Positions 44,945 to 56,249 are shown, counted from the stretch's first letter. The stretch: 64,000 bases of DNA from Ascarosepion bandense (GCA_037127315.1 JBBBDQ010000915.1:141501-205500), one strand, 5' to 3'. A program made the numbers and translations. The notes: generated from the sequence alone by a model not told the origin.

Positions 44945-45172
44945 CAGGATTCAAGGAAATACCCTTGGGAAAGGTATCAATCCGTCTCTTCCCTCGAGTT
45001 ATGGGTCAAATAACAGGGTAAATTGGGTTCTATAGCCTTGGTTGTTAACCAGGCTACCGCAGAAAGTAATGGCAACCTACTGCGGGATAATCATCTGCCC
45101 AGTCAGTCATGTCTCAAAAGAGATATGATCACCCAAGCGTGTATGATGTATGGCATTTAACTGACTGATTCT
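44945..45172 (+). mobile_element. SINE family A, body and tail (headless)
   Basis: 'aaatacccttgggaaaggta', 'ccgtctcttccctcgagtta', 'ccgcagaaagtaatggcaac', 'catctgcccagtcagtcatg' and 'taactgactgatt' follow the order of the reverse-oriented copy at 4.9-5.2 kb. The tRNA-like head is absent; instead the structured tandem repeat ends 80 bases upstream. Confidence 0.8.
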
Positions 45173-45174
45173 CT

Positions 45175-45470
45175 TTACAATAAACCTCTCTTCTTTCATC
45201 TACGCACGTGTTTCTGATCTTTCACTCGAGTACCATATTGTCTGTTTATAATATCTTTGATACAAAAAATAACTTGGATAGTGAAGCAGGATAACTCATA
45301 AACGTGGTTGAATTCGTTAAATATGTAATTCATATCTTGCTTTATCAATATGAGCTCTGTGGCCAAAGGCATATTTCAGTCATAGAAGCGGTTTCCCGGA
45401 AGTATAAGTGTATACAGAAAAAAAAAAACTAATAAGACAGAGATAGAAAATCAAATGCTAAAAATAATGG

Positions 45471-45474
<4 letters not shown>
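45175..45474. other. No recognised feature
   Basis: AT-rich spacer. Confidence 0.5.

Positions 45475-45540
<66 letters not shown>
45475..45540. repeat. Compound (CA)n-(TA)n microsatellite
   Basis: About 15 CA units then about 16 TA units. Confidence 0.95.
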
Positions 45541-45543
<3 letters not shown>

Positions 45544-45873
45544 CTTCATGATCATTTTATGAATATTTTTCATTATGAATCACTTTTTCATTATTTTTCT
45601 TGTAAATATTTATTGTTTTTAACTTTTTAAAAAGATTTTGTGATTGATAATTATTTGTGACTGCAAATAAATATAGATCCTTTCTCTTTATTTATTTTAC
45701 AATTTTTATTTGAACCTCTTCTTTAGTTTAGTTATTCTTATTTTTACTTTTGTGTTATTATTGTGTGTATATTATTGTGTGCATATATGGCCTCTCATAG
45801 TTATATGTATGTGCGAGCATATTTTTGTGTGATTATACTTTTTCCTTTTTGTGTTTGTATATATGATTTGTAC

Positions 45874-45878
<5 letters not shown>
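45541..45878. other. T-rich low-complexity sequence
   Basis: Long T-rich runs; no gene recognised. Confidence 0.5.
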
Positions 45879-45943
<65 letters not shown>

Positions 45944-45980
45944 AAGGACAGAGAGAAAGAGAGAGAGAGGGAGAGAGAAT
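45879..45980. repeat. (TA)n-(GT)n then (GA)n microsatellites
   Basis: About 13 TA, about 18 GT and, after 10 bases, about 14 GA units. Confidence 0.95.
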
Positions 45981-46164
45981 TAATGTGGAGAAGTTTGTCA
46001 TTTAACTAACCAGAGCTATTTCAGTCATGCAGACTTCGAAATATCCTGAAGGTATTATTGTAATGTCTTCACTCTTCAGGATGTTAATTAAAAAAAATGA
46101 GTGGCTAAAATGCCTTTCTTCCAATTAAAAAAGGACTTTGACACTAAGCAACATTACAATTTAA

Positions 46165-46166
<2 letters not shown>

Positions 46167-46216
<50 letters not shown>

Positions 46217-46271
46217 TGTCATATATATATATATTTTTTTTGCTGTCATATATATATATATATATATATAT
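46167..46271. repeat. (TA)n arrays separated by a repeated 'ttttgctgtca' spacer
   Basis: Three TA arrays; the spacer plus flanking TA is itself duplicated. The last array heads dispersed-repeat copy 3. Confidence 0.9.
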
Positions 46272-46282
46272 AAATGACAACA

Positions 46283-46490
46283 AATAAAGTTTTATGGTAA
46301 CGTATATTCATGAATTAAAGTGATCAATACCAGGGATAAAGTGTATGTAAATATAAAAATAGTACATAACATTGTGGTCATAAACCTGAGGCAACAGTCT
46401 ATTTCAGGCTCAATAAAATAGATTGGCAATTGCGTTTAAGCATGAGACCGACAGTCGTCGCTGGATGTTGACCGCAATACTCACTTTCAT
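46283..46490 (+). repeat. TA-headed dispersed repeat, copy 3
   Basis: 'aaagtgatcaataccaggga', 'gtgtatgtaaatataaaa', 'gcgtttaagcatgagaccg' and 'acagtcgtcgctggatgttg' align with copies 1 and 2. Confidence 0.7.
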
Positions 46491-46566
46491 ATATAAATGT
46501 GGGTGTATAAATTGTTTGTATGTAGGGTGCATTTGTGAATGAACAAAAGGAAGTAAAAAAAAAAAG

Positions 46567-46700
46567 GAAAAACTATTCTTAGCCTTGATAAACCCACTAC
46601 ATCCCTGATTTTGTATTTAAACACGTGCAACAAAACATAACTACTTTGCCTAGATAAAGTCTCTCTGAGGAGGAAACGTATCGGCTTAGAATAGTTTTTC
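46567..46700. repeat. 134-bp inverted-repeat structure with a Penelope-like end motif
   Basis: Arms 46567-46584 (GAAAAACTATTCTTAGCC) and 46683-46700 are reverse complements with one mismatch. Just inside the right arm is CTCTGAGGAGGAAACGTATC, a form often seen at ends of Penelope-like repeats. No gene inside. Confidence 0.55.
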
Positions 46701-46709
46701 TCTTTTTAT

Positions 46710-46710
<1 letters not shown>

Positions 46711-46790
<80 letters not shown>
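46711..46790. repeat. Compound (CA)n-(TA)n microsatellite
   Basis: About 16 CA units then about 23 TA units. Confidence 0.95.
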
Positions 46791-46791
<1 letters not shown>

Positions 46792-46927
46792 TTACAGTAA
46801 CCAACCCTTACTAAAGTATTATATTCGCTCAAAATTTTGGTGAGTAGTTTCAGCCGTGAACGTTTCAACATACAATCGTTTTTATATATCCACTACATCA
46901 TATCAATGAAGTTTTAAATTACTTGTG

Positions 46928-46928
<1 letters not shown>

Positions 46929-46985
<57 letters not shown>
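46929..46985. repeat. (TA)n microsatellite
   Basis: About 28 TA units. Confidence 0.95.
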
Positions 46986-46988
<3 letters not shown>

Positions 46989-47292
46989 TCGATCAAAAAA
47001 ATGTGGTCTTTATTATTTCAAATAACGTACCTGATGGGATTGGCTTCTATTTTATAAATGATAGTTTTTCATACTAATTTACCTGAAACACACCTACGTT
47101 CTTGTTCGTTTTATCTTCCGGCTGCTAACCTTATTATTGCAAAGGCACATGTAGAAATTTAAGCTTGCTTGTTTGCAATAATAAGTTGGATTTCTTTCAC
47201 AAACTTCTTCAGGGTTATGTGTATTGAAATACATTGGTATGTTTTAATGCAAGACAATGTCCCGCTGGTTTCGTTCCTACATCTTATATTTC

Positions 47293-47295
<3 letters not shown>
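46986..47295. other. No recognised feature
   Basis: AT-rich spacer between two (TA)n arrays. Confidence 0.5.

Positions 47296-47351
<56 letters not shown>
47296..47351. repeat. (TA)n microsatellite
   Basis: About 28 TA units. Confidence 0.95.
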
Positions 47352-47354
<3 letters not shown>

Positions 47355-47624
47355 GGATACTGATGTGTATAAAAATATTGTTCAGGTGGGTCTTAATAAA
47401 ACAGTGCTCAATGTAGTATGAACAGAGCTATATATGTGGTATATTACGCTAGATCTGTACAAACATTGAAAAAAAACATATATAAAAATATAAGATTATA
47501 TATTTTTATTCTTCGTCGGTGAATGGTGCAGGAGGGTAGCCTGAGAGAGATCGCACATACGATGGAGTCGTCAGGAGTCGATAGCTAGTCTCTGTCTCTT
47601 CAGCTAAATATTCTAGACTTCACT

Positions 47625-47712
47625 AAGATGTGGCACAAGGCACAAGGCCGAGCGTATGGCGTATCCAGTGAGGAACGATCACACTATTCACTGGTATATC
47701 TGTTAACCACAC
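47625..47712 (-). mobile_element. SINE family D copy
   Basis: 'gatgtggcacaaggc' (partly duplicated), 'gagcgtatggcgtatccagt' and 'ctgttaaccacac' follow the layout of the 24.7 kb copy. Confidence 0.6.
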
Positions 47713-47934
47713 TTGATCTTTGTTGACTTTTATCTACAGCCGGATGTGTCTGTTATTCATCATTCTTGGGCCATCGCTTTTCAAGCCGGTTGTCACTTTT
47801 TGATAACCTTACCTACAGCCGAATGTACTTGTCAATTATTTCCGCCGTTCAAGTTAATACATTTCACTTATATATATATATATATAACAACCGACATAAA
47901 TTAATTAAACGCTAGCCAACCATAAAGCCGTCGT

Positions 47935-48240
47935 AAAAATTCTTAAGTTCAACAAACAAGATAATTTCCTAAATCACACACACAAAAAAACCCACACAAA
48001 CACACAAAACTGACCAAATAATCAAACCCCTCCACACGCCACTTTCTTCGAAATTCTAACCAAAAGATATACCCGACCGATAAAAACGTACATTCCAGCA
48101 GAATACCTTTAATCAACAATTTCGCACTCACACACCAAGTTCTTCAAAAGTCTAACGATCAAAACGAAAAACACATTACATTAATAACCCCAACCAACCC
48201 CACAACAACAACGAACCAAATATAAACAGAGGATGATTCC
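47935..48240. other. Strongly G-poor, C/A-rich stretch
   Basis: About 300 bases with very few G on the plus strand, made of CAAA, CACA and CCAACC-type sequence. No gene, no exact tandem unit. It ends just 5' of a hammerhead motif in the same orientation. Confidence 0.7.
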
Positions 48241-48248
48241 AACTCTTG

Positions 48249-48314
48249 CTCTTTCCTCCTGATGAAATGTTGGGGACCGAACATTGAAACAAACATATGA
48301 TTGTAGAGAAGAGG
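48249..48314 (+). ncRNA. Hammerhead ribozyme motif, free-standing
   Basis: CTGATGA (48259-48265), stem II AATGTT-GGGGACCG-AACATT (six perfect pairs), GAAA (48286-48289), stem III ACAAAC-ATAT-GATTGT with one mismatch, cleavage triplet GTA ending at 48305. Stem I pairs CTCTTTCCTC (48249-48258) with GAGAAGAGG (48306-48314), with one mismatch and two G-U pairs. All invariant core bases are present. Type I topology as in retrozymes and Penelope-like elements. The surrounding element is not recognised. Confidence 0.8.
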
Positions 48315-48357
48315 ACATATATAGAAAAAATTATGTACATATACTAAAACATAATTT

Positions 48358-48360
48358 ATA

Positions 48361-48412
<52 letters not shown>
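48358..48412. repeat. (TA)n microsatellite
   Basis: About 26 TA units with one interruption, about 45 bases 3' of the hammerhead. Confidence 0.95.
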
Positions 48413-48414
<2 letters not shown>

Positions 48415-48813
48415 TGAAACCCTGATTAATGCAGATTCTTCTATACGTTTACCTCGTTCTTTCTCACTCTTTTATCTCCTGCTTTCTTTATTTCCATTGC
48501 AATTATTACTATTAATAATTATGAATTACAGCCCTTTGATTTAATCTCCCTACATTTTGATAATTTTTTTTATTTAAGATTTTAATTTTTAACTTTTAAT
48601 TTAATTGTTCATTTCCATATAATTTTTGTCTATTTAAATTTTACACTTGATATATTAAAAAAGTAGTAATCTAACCCTTACAAAAATTTAACTCCTATGA
48701 AAATCATGTGAAAATCTATTAAATGGTCAGTTTATAATATGCATCTGATGATTGCGTAAAGCATATATTTCTGAGTTGTGCCATCAACGTAAGATAATAT
48801 TTATATTTATTTG
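48413..48813. other. T-rich intergenic sequence
   Basis: No motif seen. Confidence 0.5.
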
Positions 48814-48814
48814 T

Positions 48815-48847
<33 letters not shown>
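48814..48847. repeat. Short (CA)n-(TA)n array at a LINE 3' end
   Basis: Seven CA and about nine TA units adjoining the minus-strand LINE. Confidence 0.9.
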
Positions 48848-49435
48848 GAAAGGGCAAGTGAAGGCTGGAAACACAGGTGGGCAGAACACTGCTAAGGCAG
48901 AGAGAAAGAAAAAAAGACAGAACAAAATACACAACGTGATGAAGAAAGAACTGGAGTCAAGTGGATAAGAGATGGGTATTGATCTTGCATTTAAATACCT
49001 AGAGATTGTAGCTGTCAACGAAAGCAAGAATACGGAAGAGATTTCCACAGGCGGGAAGTGCGGGAAAAGAAGCGGATGGAGTAGAATTGACTTCTGCATT
49101 TGGTTGATCTAACTCTAAGTGACTGAGACGTTGTTGCAAGTCTGGTTGAACGAGTAAATTCGAGTGGCAGGGGCACTAATGCCTTAAGTTCGTCAAAGCA
49201 GAAGCCATGAAAATATTTGTAGAATAGAGAGAGGGAGGCCACATTCCATTGGTGAGAAAATGACTGGAGTTGAGCTGCTAAGTTGGAACCTATCATGTTA
49301 CAGATTCTTCTTTGGAGCCTATCGAGAACACTAAGACGAACAGCTGGGGAGCCTGACCATATAAGGCAGCAGTATTCCATGCACGCATTTGAGCAATAGC
49401 CATTTCCACAGGCTCTTACAGCTCTCTTCATTAAC
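48848..49435 (-). pseudogene. CR1/Jockey-like LINE fragment
   Basis: Minus strand: IWSGSPAVRLSVLDRLQRRI, SLSLFYKYFHGFCFDELKAL, TRSTRLATTSQ, RSQFYSIRFFSRTSRLWKSL and PYSCFR (49431-49015). The 3' UTR then runs to the TA array at 48847. Upstream is truncated just before the SGAPA block. A long clean frame, so comparatively young. Confidence 0.9.
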
Positions 49436-49439
49436 CTCG

Positions 49440-50010
49440 GAAGGTCGTATAATGAAAAAATTCTGGTGTAAGAGGAAATAAAGGTTTGTTTACAAAGGGA
49501 AGAAGCAAAACATAGTGAAGACAGTGAATGGTAGAACTAGCTTAGTTGATAAAAGTGATTGGAAAGCAATTTGCTCGAGGGGTCAAGGTTTGACGGTACG
49601 TATAAACTTAAGGTTATCATATTATAAAATTATATTCTAACTAGTGTCAATAAACTGAGGTTAAAAGTATTACATCGGAAGAATTAGATTTAGTTAATAC
49701 TTTATTAAGAGAATTTAATTGTACATGTATAACGGCACTTACTAACCAATCCGTTCATCTGATTTCAAAGTTTATTTTGAATATAATATTTTAATATATT
49801 TTTTCAATGTCCGCAGATTACAATCATCACTCATATTAAAGAAAAATACGTGATGAAGCTATTAATTTCCAATCTATCTGTGGTTTCAGACATTCTTTCA
49901 GTTCCCAATATTTTCGGGAAAAGGCTGCTTGATATTTTTGTTTTAGGTTAATAAAATAGTGCCTATGAGAATAAAATCTTTGTTTCCAAACCCCCTACGA
50001 AATTCAAATG
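49440..50010. other. No recognised feature
   Basis: AT-rich, no motif seen. Confidence 0.5.
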
Positions 50011-50012
50011 TG

Positions 50013-50445
50013 TACATTATATATATATATTGTGTATTGGGAAGCAATCTCTCGTTTATACAAGTTTCATTAGAAATGAAAATCAATGTATTATGGTTAG
50101 GACTTTTCATAATTTTTCATGTAATCTTATAATTTATTTCTTTTCAGAACAAATTATGTAAAAATTGTTCAAATGTTTTGTTTTTTCGAGCGCTTTCCGT
50201 TATACATTCAGCTATTATATTACATTATATATATATATATATTGTGTATTGGGAAGCAATCTCTCGTTTATACAAGTTTCATTAGAAATGAAAATCAATG
50301 TATTATGGTTAGGACTTTTCATAATTTTTCATGTAATCTTATAATTTATTTCTTTTCAGAACGAATTATGTAAAAATTGTTCAAATGTTTTGTTTTTCCG
50401 AGCGCTTTCCGTTATACATTCAGCTATTTTCGTGGATGAATTTTA
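50013..50445 (+). repeat. Tandem duplication, 212-bp unit
   Basis: Two nearly identical units; 'tgtgtattgggaagcaatct' starts at 50031 and again at 50243. Each unit opens with a short TA run. The few differences seen include 'gaacaaatt' against 'gaacgaatt'. A diverged third copy (51072-51290) and an inverted partial copy (50843-50960) lie nearby. Confidence 0.9.
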
Positions 50446-50842
50446 TTTTACGTGAAATTGAATGTATGTCGAGTGATATAAAAGTGTTTAACTCATAGGC
50501 ACAAATAGCTTACAATATCTAAACTACACTGAGCAAATATTATTTACGAATTTACATATCCTTTGAAGAAGTGTGCTCTTGATCAATCTATGTAAATAAT
50601 TACATTGGATACATCGCAAGCCGTTTGACGATAAAACTCACATCGTATCTCTCAGGCCATAGGTAAATTCGATCTCATTTAAACACACATGAAAACCTAC
50701 CAAACACTATTTGTAACATACTTGTTAACAATACAAATATTATAGCATCATTCACAAGCAAGAAAAGGCTAAAAATAATAGAAGCGTTATTTTTATGCAC
50801 ATCACTCTACTCCCATACATAAACCCTAGGAATATTCAGTTA

Positions 50843-50960
50843 CACGTAAAATTCATCCTTGATAATGGCTAAATATATATTCAAAAGCGCTCCGAAAAAT
50901 ATTTGGATAATTTTTATATCATTTATGTTCTGAAAAGAGAAAAATAAGATCACATAATAT
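50843..50960 (-). repeat. Inverted partial copy of the 212-bp repeat
   Basis: The minus strand has 'ttttcagaacataaatgata', 'ggagcgcttttgaatat' and 'ttagccattatcaagg', equivalent to blocks in the direct copies. Confidence 0.65.
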
Positions 50961-51011
50961 AATATATATAAAAAATTAATCATATTACGTTGTCTGTCAT
51001 TTTTAATAAAA

Positions 51012-51025
51012 CCTCTCTCCCCCTC

Positions 51026-51070
<45 letters not shown>
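51012..51070. repeat. (CT)n-(TA)n microsatellite
   Basis: CT-rich run followed by about 14 TA units. Confidence 0.9.
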
Positions 51071-51071
<1 letters not shown>

Positions 51072-51075
<4 letters not shown>

Positions 51076-51290
51076 TTGTCTGTGTATTTAGGCAGCAGTC
51101 TATTTTTTATACATGTTTCATTAAAGACGACTAACAAGGTACTACGATTAAGTTTTTGTTTAATTTTATTTTGTTCGTATATTGTTATTTCTTTTCTGGA
51201 TAATAAATTATGTAAAATTTGACCGAATGTTCTGTAAGTCAGAGCGGTTTCGGCTATTCATTTTGCCATTATCAAGAATGATATTATTTT
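51072..51290 (+). repeat. Diverged third copy of the 212-bp repeat
   Basis: 'gtctgtgtatttaggcagca', 'atacatgtttcattaaag', 'aaattatgtaaaatttgacc', 'agagcggtttcggctattca' and 'tgccattatcaagaatga'. The last part, on the minus strand, reads TTGATAATGGC..GCCGAAACCG, a Penelope-type end motif. Confidence 0.65.
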
Positions 51291-51584
51291 TAACTGAATT
51301 TATTGAATTTATGCATGTATCCGGAACTGTATTATCATTTTTATTTACAAATACGGTTAGCACATGTTTAAACTTGATTTATTGGAGTGTTGTCTTTTTC
51401 TTTTTTAAATTTTTACAGCCGTTATTTTTACAAGTGGATTAGGCTATTATAGTTCTATATTCCAAGAGTATGCTGCGGAAGTAGAAAATGCAGTTATGCT
51501 GTAGTTGAGATATAAAAGGAAATGTGTAAAAATGGATAGATATAGAATTATATATCGACAGAGATAGAGATAGAGAGAGAGAAT

Positions 51585-51587
<3 letters not shown>

Positions 51588-51618
<31 letters not shown>

Positions 51619-51623
51619 TAGAT

Positions 51624-51654
<31 letters not shown>

Positions 51655-51850
51655 TTTAATTAGATAATATATATTTATATTAATAGATAAATAATTAGAT
51701 ATATACTTACCAAAATATATAAATTTGATATATAGTTAATTAGTTACAGATATAGATGAAGAATTAGACATATGTATAATTACATAGATAGAAGTTTAGA
51801 TAGATATAGTATCAGATAAATAGATAGATGAAACATTTTTAATAGACAAA
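51588..51850. repeat. (TA)n and degenerate GATA/TAGA repeats
   Basis: A TA array and (GATA)n to 51655, followed by about 200 bases of degenerate TAGATA-type sequence. Confidence 0.85.
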
Positions 51851-52002
51851 TGGATAAATAGATGTTAACAGCATTTGATGAATTTATAGTTTTGATAAAA
51901 AGAAGCAGACCATCGAAAATCAGATCCCGTGTATTTATCGAGAAATTTCAGTAGGAATCACGTTAGCTTTAATCCTTGTCTTAAGCCATATACTTGATTA
52001 AC

Positions 52003-54720
52003 TTGATTCTTCTTCTTCTATGTGCCCTGTCCATTCATGACGTAGGCGATCATGGCTTTCTATGTCTCCCTATCCCTGATGGCTCTTAGTACGCCTTCTC
52101 CTGTTACACCATGCAACCATCGTTTCATTATTCACCTGACTAGGTCCTTCAAATATGTTATCCGTTGCTTTCCGCTATCTCTTTCCCCTGTATCTGGCCT
52201 GTTAGTATCAGGTTCTCCAAACCCTCCTTCCTCAGTGCATGTTCCAGGAACTTCGACTCTCTCTTCCTGATGCTCAGTATTAATTTCCTTTTTGTTTCTA
52301 TCATCTCTAGAACCTCATCATTGCTCACATGCTCGATCCAAGATATTCACAGCATTCTTCTGTAGAACACCATTTCAGTTGCTTCAGGTTTTTCCTTCAG
52401 CTTTGATGATACTGTCCAGCATTCACTGCAATATTGTAGAACTGACAACACATAGCAATCCAGTACTTTTTTCTTGTTTCTAACGAAATTGTCCTGTTTC
52501 TTAATACTTTACTCAACTCCTGGAATGTTTCTTTCGCCATGCCAATTCGTCTTCGGATCTCTCTGTCGTACTTTCCGTCTTCTGTTATAACACTTCCCAG
52601 GTATTTAATTTTTTGTACCTGCTTGTTTTTAGTATCCCCGACCTGTATTTGGCATACTGAGCTGCCTTTTTTACTGATGACCATGCATTCGGTTTTCTTA
52701 CAGTTTATTTGTAGTCCTTTCTTATCACTCTCTTCAGCTACCTTTTGTAGGAGGTCTTGTAGTTTACTTTCTGTGTCTGCTATTAGCATGGAATCATCTG
52801 CGTACCTTAGGTTGTTTAAATTGTGGCCTCCAATGACAAATCCAGGAATAACTTCTAGGGTCCTCAAAATATTCTCGCTGTACAAGTTGAACAGATCCGC
52901 TGAAAAGACACATCATTGTCTTACGTCTCTTTCTATCTTTGTATATCTGCTGAATTCGTTACCTGTTCGTATGCAAGCGGTTTGCTGCCAGAAAAGATTC
53001 TTGATTACGCTTAAGTCTTTCCCAAATATGTCAAGGCTGCCGAGCATCTACATCAATTCTTTATGGCGTATTTTGTCAAACGTCTTCGCGTAATCGATAA
53101 AGCGCTGGTATAAATCTTCTTCATTTGTATTGCCCTTTCAGAGAGCATCCTAATCATAAATATGGCATTATTTGTTCCAGTGACTTTGATGAAACCGCAC
53201 TCTTCTTGTTCTATTTTTGGCCTGATACTGCTTCTTGCTCTATTCATCAGAATCAATTTTGTTATACGGCTCATTAAACTGATGTTTCTGTGGAGTTCGC
53301 ACTCGTTTGCTCCTGGCTTCTTAGATAGTGCTATGAAGAGAGACTTGCAGAGGTTATCTGGTATTACACCACTATTATAAATTTAATTTATTATTTCTGT
53401 AATTTTCTCTATACCAAATTCTTTCAGGGCCATCAGCAGCTTTATGATTATGCCATCTGGTCCAGCTACTTTGTTTCTATTAAGTTTTGCTATTGCAGAT
53501 TCTACTTCACACTTCATTATTATTTACGGTCCGTCCTCATCTTTGTTTATTATTGGTTATCTCTTGTGAAAAGATCATTTATATATTATTTCCCATAATT
53601 GCAGTATTTCCTCTTTCTCTAGTATTATGGTTCCATCCTTGGATTTTATGCATCCTGTTGAAGTGCAGGTTTTTTGCCCTGTCATTTCTTTTATTTCTTT
53701 ATGCATATCTGCTTTATTATTCCTGCTTAATCTCTCTACTTCTGCACATGTGTCATTGAGCAATTCCTCTTTATCTTGTCTGCATTTTCTTCTTATTTCC
53801 TTGTGTAGTTCCCAGTACTCCATTCCATATCTTGATATCATTTTCTGTTTCCTTTGCATCATGTCCAGAATCTCTTCAGTCATCCACTCGCTTTTCTTTC
53901 TGCGCTATTTTCTTTTGGGACTATGTTGTTTGCTGATGTCACTATTGCTTCCTTTAGCGAGTCCCATTTCGAGTGTCCTTTTCCAATTTGTAATTCTTAT
54001 TTGATTTTCACGCTGTTAGTGTATTCTATCTGTAGGTTGAGATCATTCACAAGTGTGTTGTATATCAGTATTGGTGCTGCACTAGGTTTATTCAATCTCC
54101 GGAGTTTCACCTTTAGTTTGCAGGTGACTGGGACGTGGTCGCTTCCACAGTCAGCGCCTGGATAGGCTTTGTTTTGAACCACTGCATTTCTGAATTTGCT
54201 GTTCATGGTTATTTAGTCTATCTGGTTTTTTGTGACACCACCTGGGCTTTCTCATTTTCATAGATGTCGTGGATGTTCTTGCAACCAGGTGTTAGTTATT
54301 ACCTGGACATTTGCTCTGCACCATTGGACCCATTTTTCTTCTCATTTGTTGAGGCTTCCTAAACCAAATTTGCCATTTGTTATACCTTCCCTCTTCTTTC
54401 CTACTTTGGCATTCAAATCTCCCATGATGATTCTGATTTCATTTTTATTGAGCCTTGGCATTGTCTAGAGTGGAGTAAAAAGATTCTATTTCTTCCTCAG
54501 TTCTTTGTGTTGTTGGTGCATATATGACTACAATTGCTATGTTGAACGGTTTCCCTTTCAGTTTGACCAGGAGATTTCTTTCGGAGAACTGGCAATATCC
54601 CAAAGCACATTTCTTCATTTCGTTGTCCAGTATTAAGCCGAATCCTTTTTCATTATTTTGCCTCCTGTGTATATTATCCTATGGTTGTTGCTGCTGAAGT
54701 CTCCATTATGTTGGTATTTT
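52003..54720 (-). pseudogene. RTE-type LINE, 2.7 kb, 5'-truncated: endonuclease plus reverse transcriptase
   Basis: Order on the minus strand: partial APE endonuclease (VIYAPT near 54520, GDLNAKVG near 54420, GADCGSDHVPVTCKLKVKLR at 54150-54100 with the SDH motif), a linker with EILDMMQRKQKMI (53880-53840), then RT. The RT has LNNLRYADDSMLIADTESKL (52830-52770) with the YADD catalytic motif, then INCKKTECMVISKKG, VQKIKYLGSVITEDGK and RRRIGMAKETFQELSKVL. The 3' end is 'ggcacatagaagaagaagaa' (GAA tail) at about 52003. The first half of the endonuclease is missing and stops and frameshifts are numerous. It is the longest relative of the fragments at 13.4, 24.2, 26.3, 42.5, 43.9 and 56.9 kb, and would normally copy itself by target-primed reverse transcription. 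Confidence 0.95.
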
Positions 54721-54792
54721 ATACTTTAAGTTATTTATAAATATTTTATTATAGCTTTCTATCAATCTCAGAATGTTTATTTCACTTACAAC

Positions 54793-55180
54793 GAGGGCGC
54801 CTTGTCGAGTGGTAACATACATTCGTTTTTCAAGCATAAGGTCCGGGTTTGAATATCATTGATTTATCAGGAAGATGACTTACAATAACACGGGATAATG
54901 CGTGTGACCTAAATTGGGTACAAGGAAGTAATCGATAGTGCTCGCACAATAGTACATCATCGAACCAGAGATTTTGAGCCTACTGGCATTTCTGAGACTG
55001 TTGATCACACCATATAATGCGTTATTTCTCAGAAATTTAACTAAGGCCGCTTAGCTTAGTTAAGGTATAATTTTGGTTTTGAGCGGAGAAAATGTGCCTG
55101 AGCTGACATCTGCTACAGGGATCGAGTAGTTACTCTAGTAGACAGGCATGATTTGATACAAGCGGCCAGCTACAACATAT
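54793..55180 (+). mobile_element. tRNA-derived SINE, family B, copy 3
   Basis: Head GGGCGCCTTGTCGAGTGGTA (type-II tRNA A-box region) and B box CCGGGTTTGAATATC. The body contains 'tttctgagactgttgatcac' and a 3' block 'acaagcggccagctacaac', corresponding to the 5.4 and 6.0 kb copies. Confidence 0.65.
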
Positions 55181-55184
55181 CTCT

Positions 55185-55765
55185 TATATGCTTATATTTG
55201 TCTCTATGTATCCTTTTAATCTATTTCAGTGCTAGATCTCATGAAAAGCATTGCCTCACTTGCAGGTACATATGATAGGTACATGTGAGTGTATGTGTAA
55301 TTGAACAAAACCCACCTTAAATTCCTTTCCTGATCATTATATATATATGTGTGTGTGTCTACAAAATACAGTTGCGTATTTTCAGTAATGATGCAATCGA
55401 AGCATTGTGAATGACCATGTTTGCTGAATGCGTCTACTGTGAGCCAAATATTTATATTCAGCAATAATCAGTGTATCTGTTACAATTGCAATCACAATAT
55501 GAGAGAAAATGTTGACTGGCATTTTAATTTGAGACATATACTAAAAATGATTTTGAAGGAACGTCGCCAGGTTAGTAAGTATTCAATATATCGGGTCAGT
55601 AATTAAGAAATATTTTATAAAAAATGTATCGTCTGGTTTTATTTCTTACTTCGATATTAGAATATCACAGTAGGATTAAACAAACCAAGTACCACATTTT
55701 TTAGAAAAATATGTTTTGAATTATATGAATAATTGCACGACACTTCACAATTCAGATTGAATATA
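55185..55765. other. No recognised feature
   Basis: AT-rich, no motif seen. Confidence 0.5.
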
Positions 55766-55769
55766 AATG

Positions 55770-56245
55770 ATTCATGTCCGATGATCTATTTTCCTTGAGC
55801 TCCTTGACAAGAGAAACAGATGTATCGGCAATATTATTGGTTCTGATCTGGAAACTTGGCGTTAGTCACTTTTCCACTACCTTTCAGTTTCTTTTTCTTA
55901 AATACTGTTATAGTAATGGTTCGGAAGAGCTCTTTGTTATGGTACATATACTTTTGAAGTTTAAGCGCAGTACTAGACTGGCATTGAGATCTCATCAATT
56001 TACAAATGAGCTGGCTAGATATAGCGGTAAGTTCTCTGTTAGCTGTTTCTTTTTTTGTACTTTTCGCATTTAGAAATCCAATCAGGCTCCATGTTTTCCA
56101 GCCACTTTTAATATGCAAACTTTAAATGCAATTTCAAACGCTATTTGCTGTCATCCTGATTACTCTTTTCTCTCTCCACTCATTGTTAATGTTTCTGTTC
56201 TTAATCCTTCCACACCCTGTAATCCCTAGAGTTTTACTGCATTTA
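55770..56245 (+). pseudogene. CR1/Jockey-like LINE fragment, diverged subfamily
   Basis: DNA blocks 'aagcgcagtactagactggc', 'tgagctggctagat' and 'tttccagccacttttaat' are shared with the 35.2 kb copy. Conceptual pieces include FKRSTRLALRSHQFTNELAR in one frame. No catalytic motif; ends near 56245. Confidence 0.75.
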
Positions 56246-56249
56246 CTGC

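Noticed and set aside
53627..54165. Long plus-strand frames over the RTE element
   Set aside because: They are antisense shadows of the minus-strand LINE coding region.
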